From the NCBI GenBank assembly GCA_030621075.1, contig JAUXII010000094.1, positions 1-5,449 of the forward strand: a DNA stretch of 5,449 nucleotides, written 5' to 3'. The translations under genes were made by a program, and so were the position numbers. This document shows, piece after piece, positions 5,440 through 5,449 of the stretch (its first letter is position 1; every line of letters begins with the position of its first letter). The DNA comes from Lentimicrobiaceae bacterium. Its GTDB lineage: Bacteria > Bacteroidota > Bacteroidia > Bacteroidales > JAGONC01. The notes beneath the pieces were generated by a model. The model searched no databases. It had not been told where the DNA came from and saw only the letters and a program-made list of their open reading frames with translations.

Positions 5440-5449
5440 CATTTTTAAG

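Overview
The window looks like a fragment of a Bacteroidetes (Bacteroidota) chromosome. It is AT-rich, a SusC-like gene is followed directly by a SusD-like lipoprotein gene, leaders are A-rich with no clear Shine-Dalgarno sequence, and a possible Bacteroidetes-type promoter (TTG, 19 bases, TACTTTG) lies at the right edge. All recognisable genes read on the + strand.

Bases 1-3568 are the end of a polysaccharide utilisation locus (PUL): the C-terminal part of a SusC-family TonB-dependent transporter (cut by the window edge), a complete SusD-family glycan-binding lipoprotein, and a complete secreted GH27 alpha-galactosidase. A strong GC-rich hairpin separates susD from the hydrolase gene and could set a lower level for the enzyme. 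The inferred scheme is that SusD and SusC capture and import a galactose-decorated oligosaccharide, and the GH27 enzyme removes terminal alpha-galactose in the periplasm.

Bases 3569-4377 hold no intact gene and look like a gene graveyard. First come about 290 bases of apparently noncoding DNA with inverted repeats. Three gene remnants follow: the N-terminus of an ECF sigma factor (3858-3965), the C-terminal tail of a predicted permease (about 3985-4155), and the N-terminus of a Tat-exported sugar-isomerase-like TIM-barrel protein with an internal stop codon (4192-4377). The longest open frame here (3916-4155) is a chimera: its first third is the sigma remnant read out of frame and the rest is the permease tail.

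Bases 4377-5258 encode an intact cation diffusion facilitator with zinc-type HxxxD sites. Its ATG shares one base with the stop codon that ends the isomerase remnant. Bases 5259-5449 contain an AT palindrome, a hairpin, a 76-bp MITE-like element with 16-bp terminal inverted repeats, and the candidate promoter for a gene beyond the window.

I found no convincing new multi-gene system. The parts most worth a second look are the stack of truncated genes, the deletion scar fused to the transporter start, and the small inverted-repeat element.
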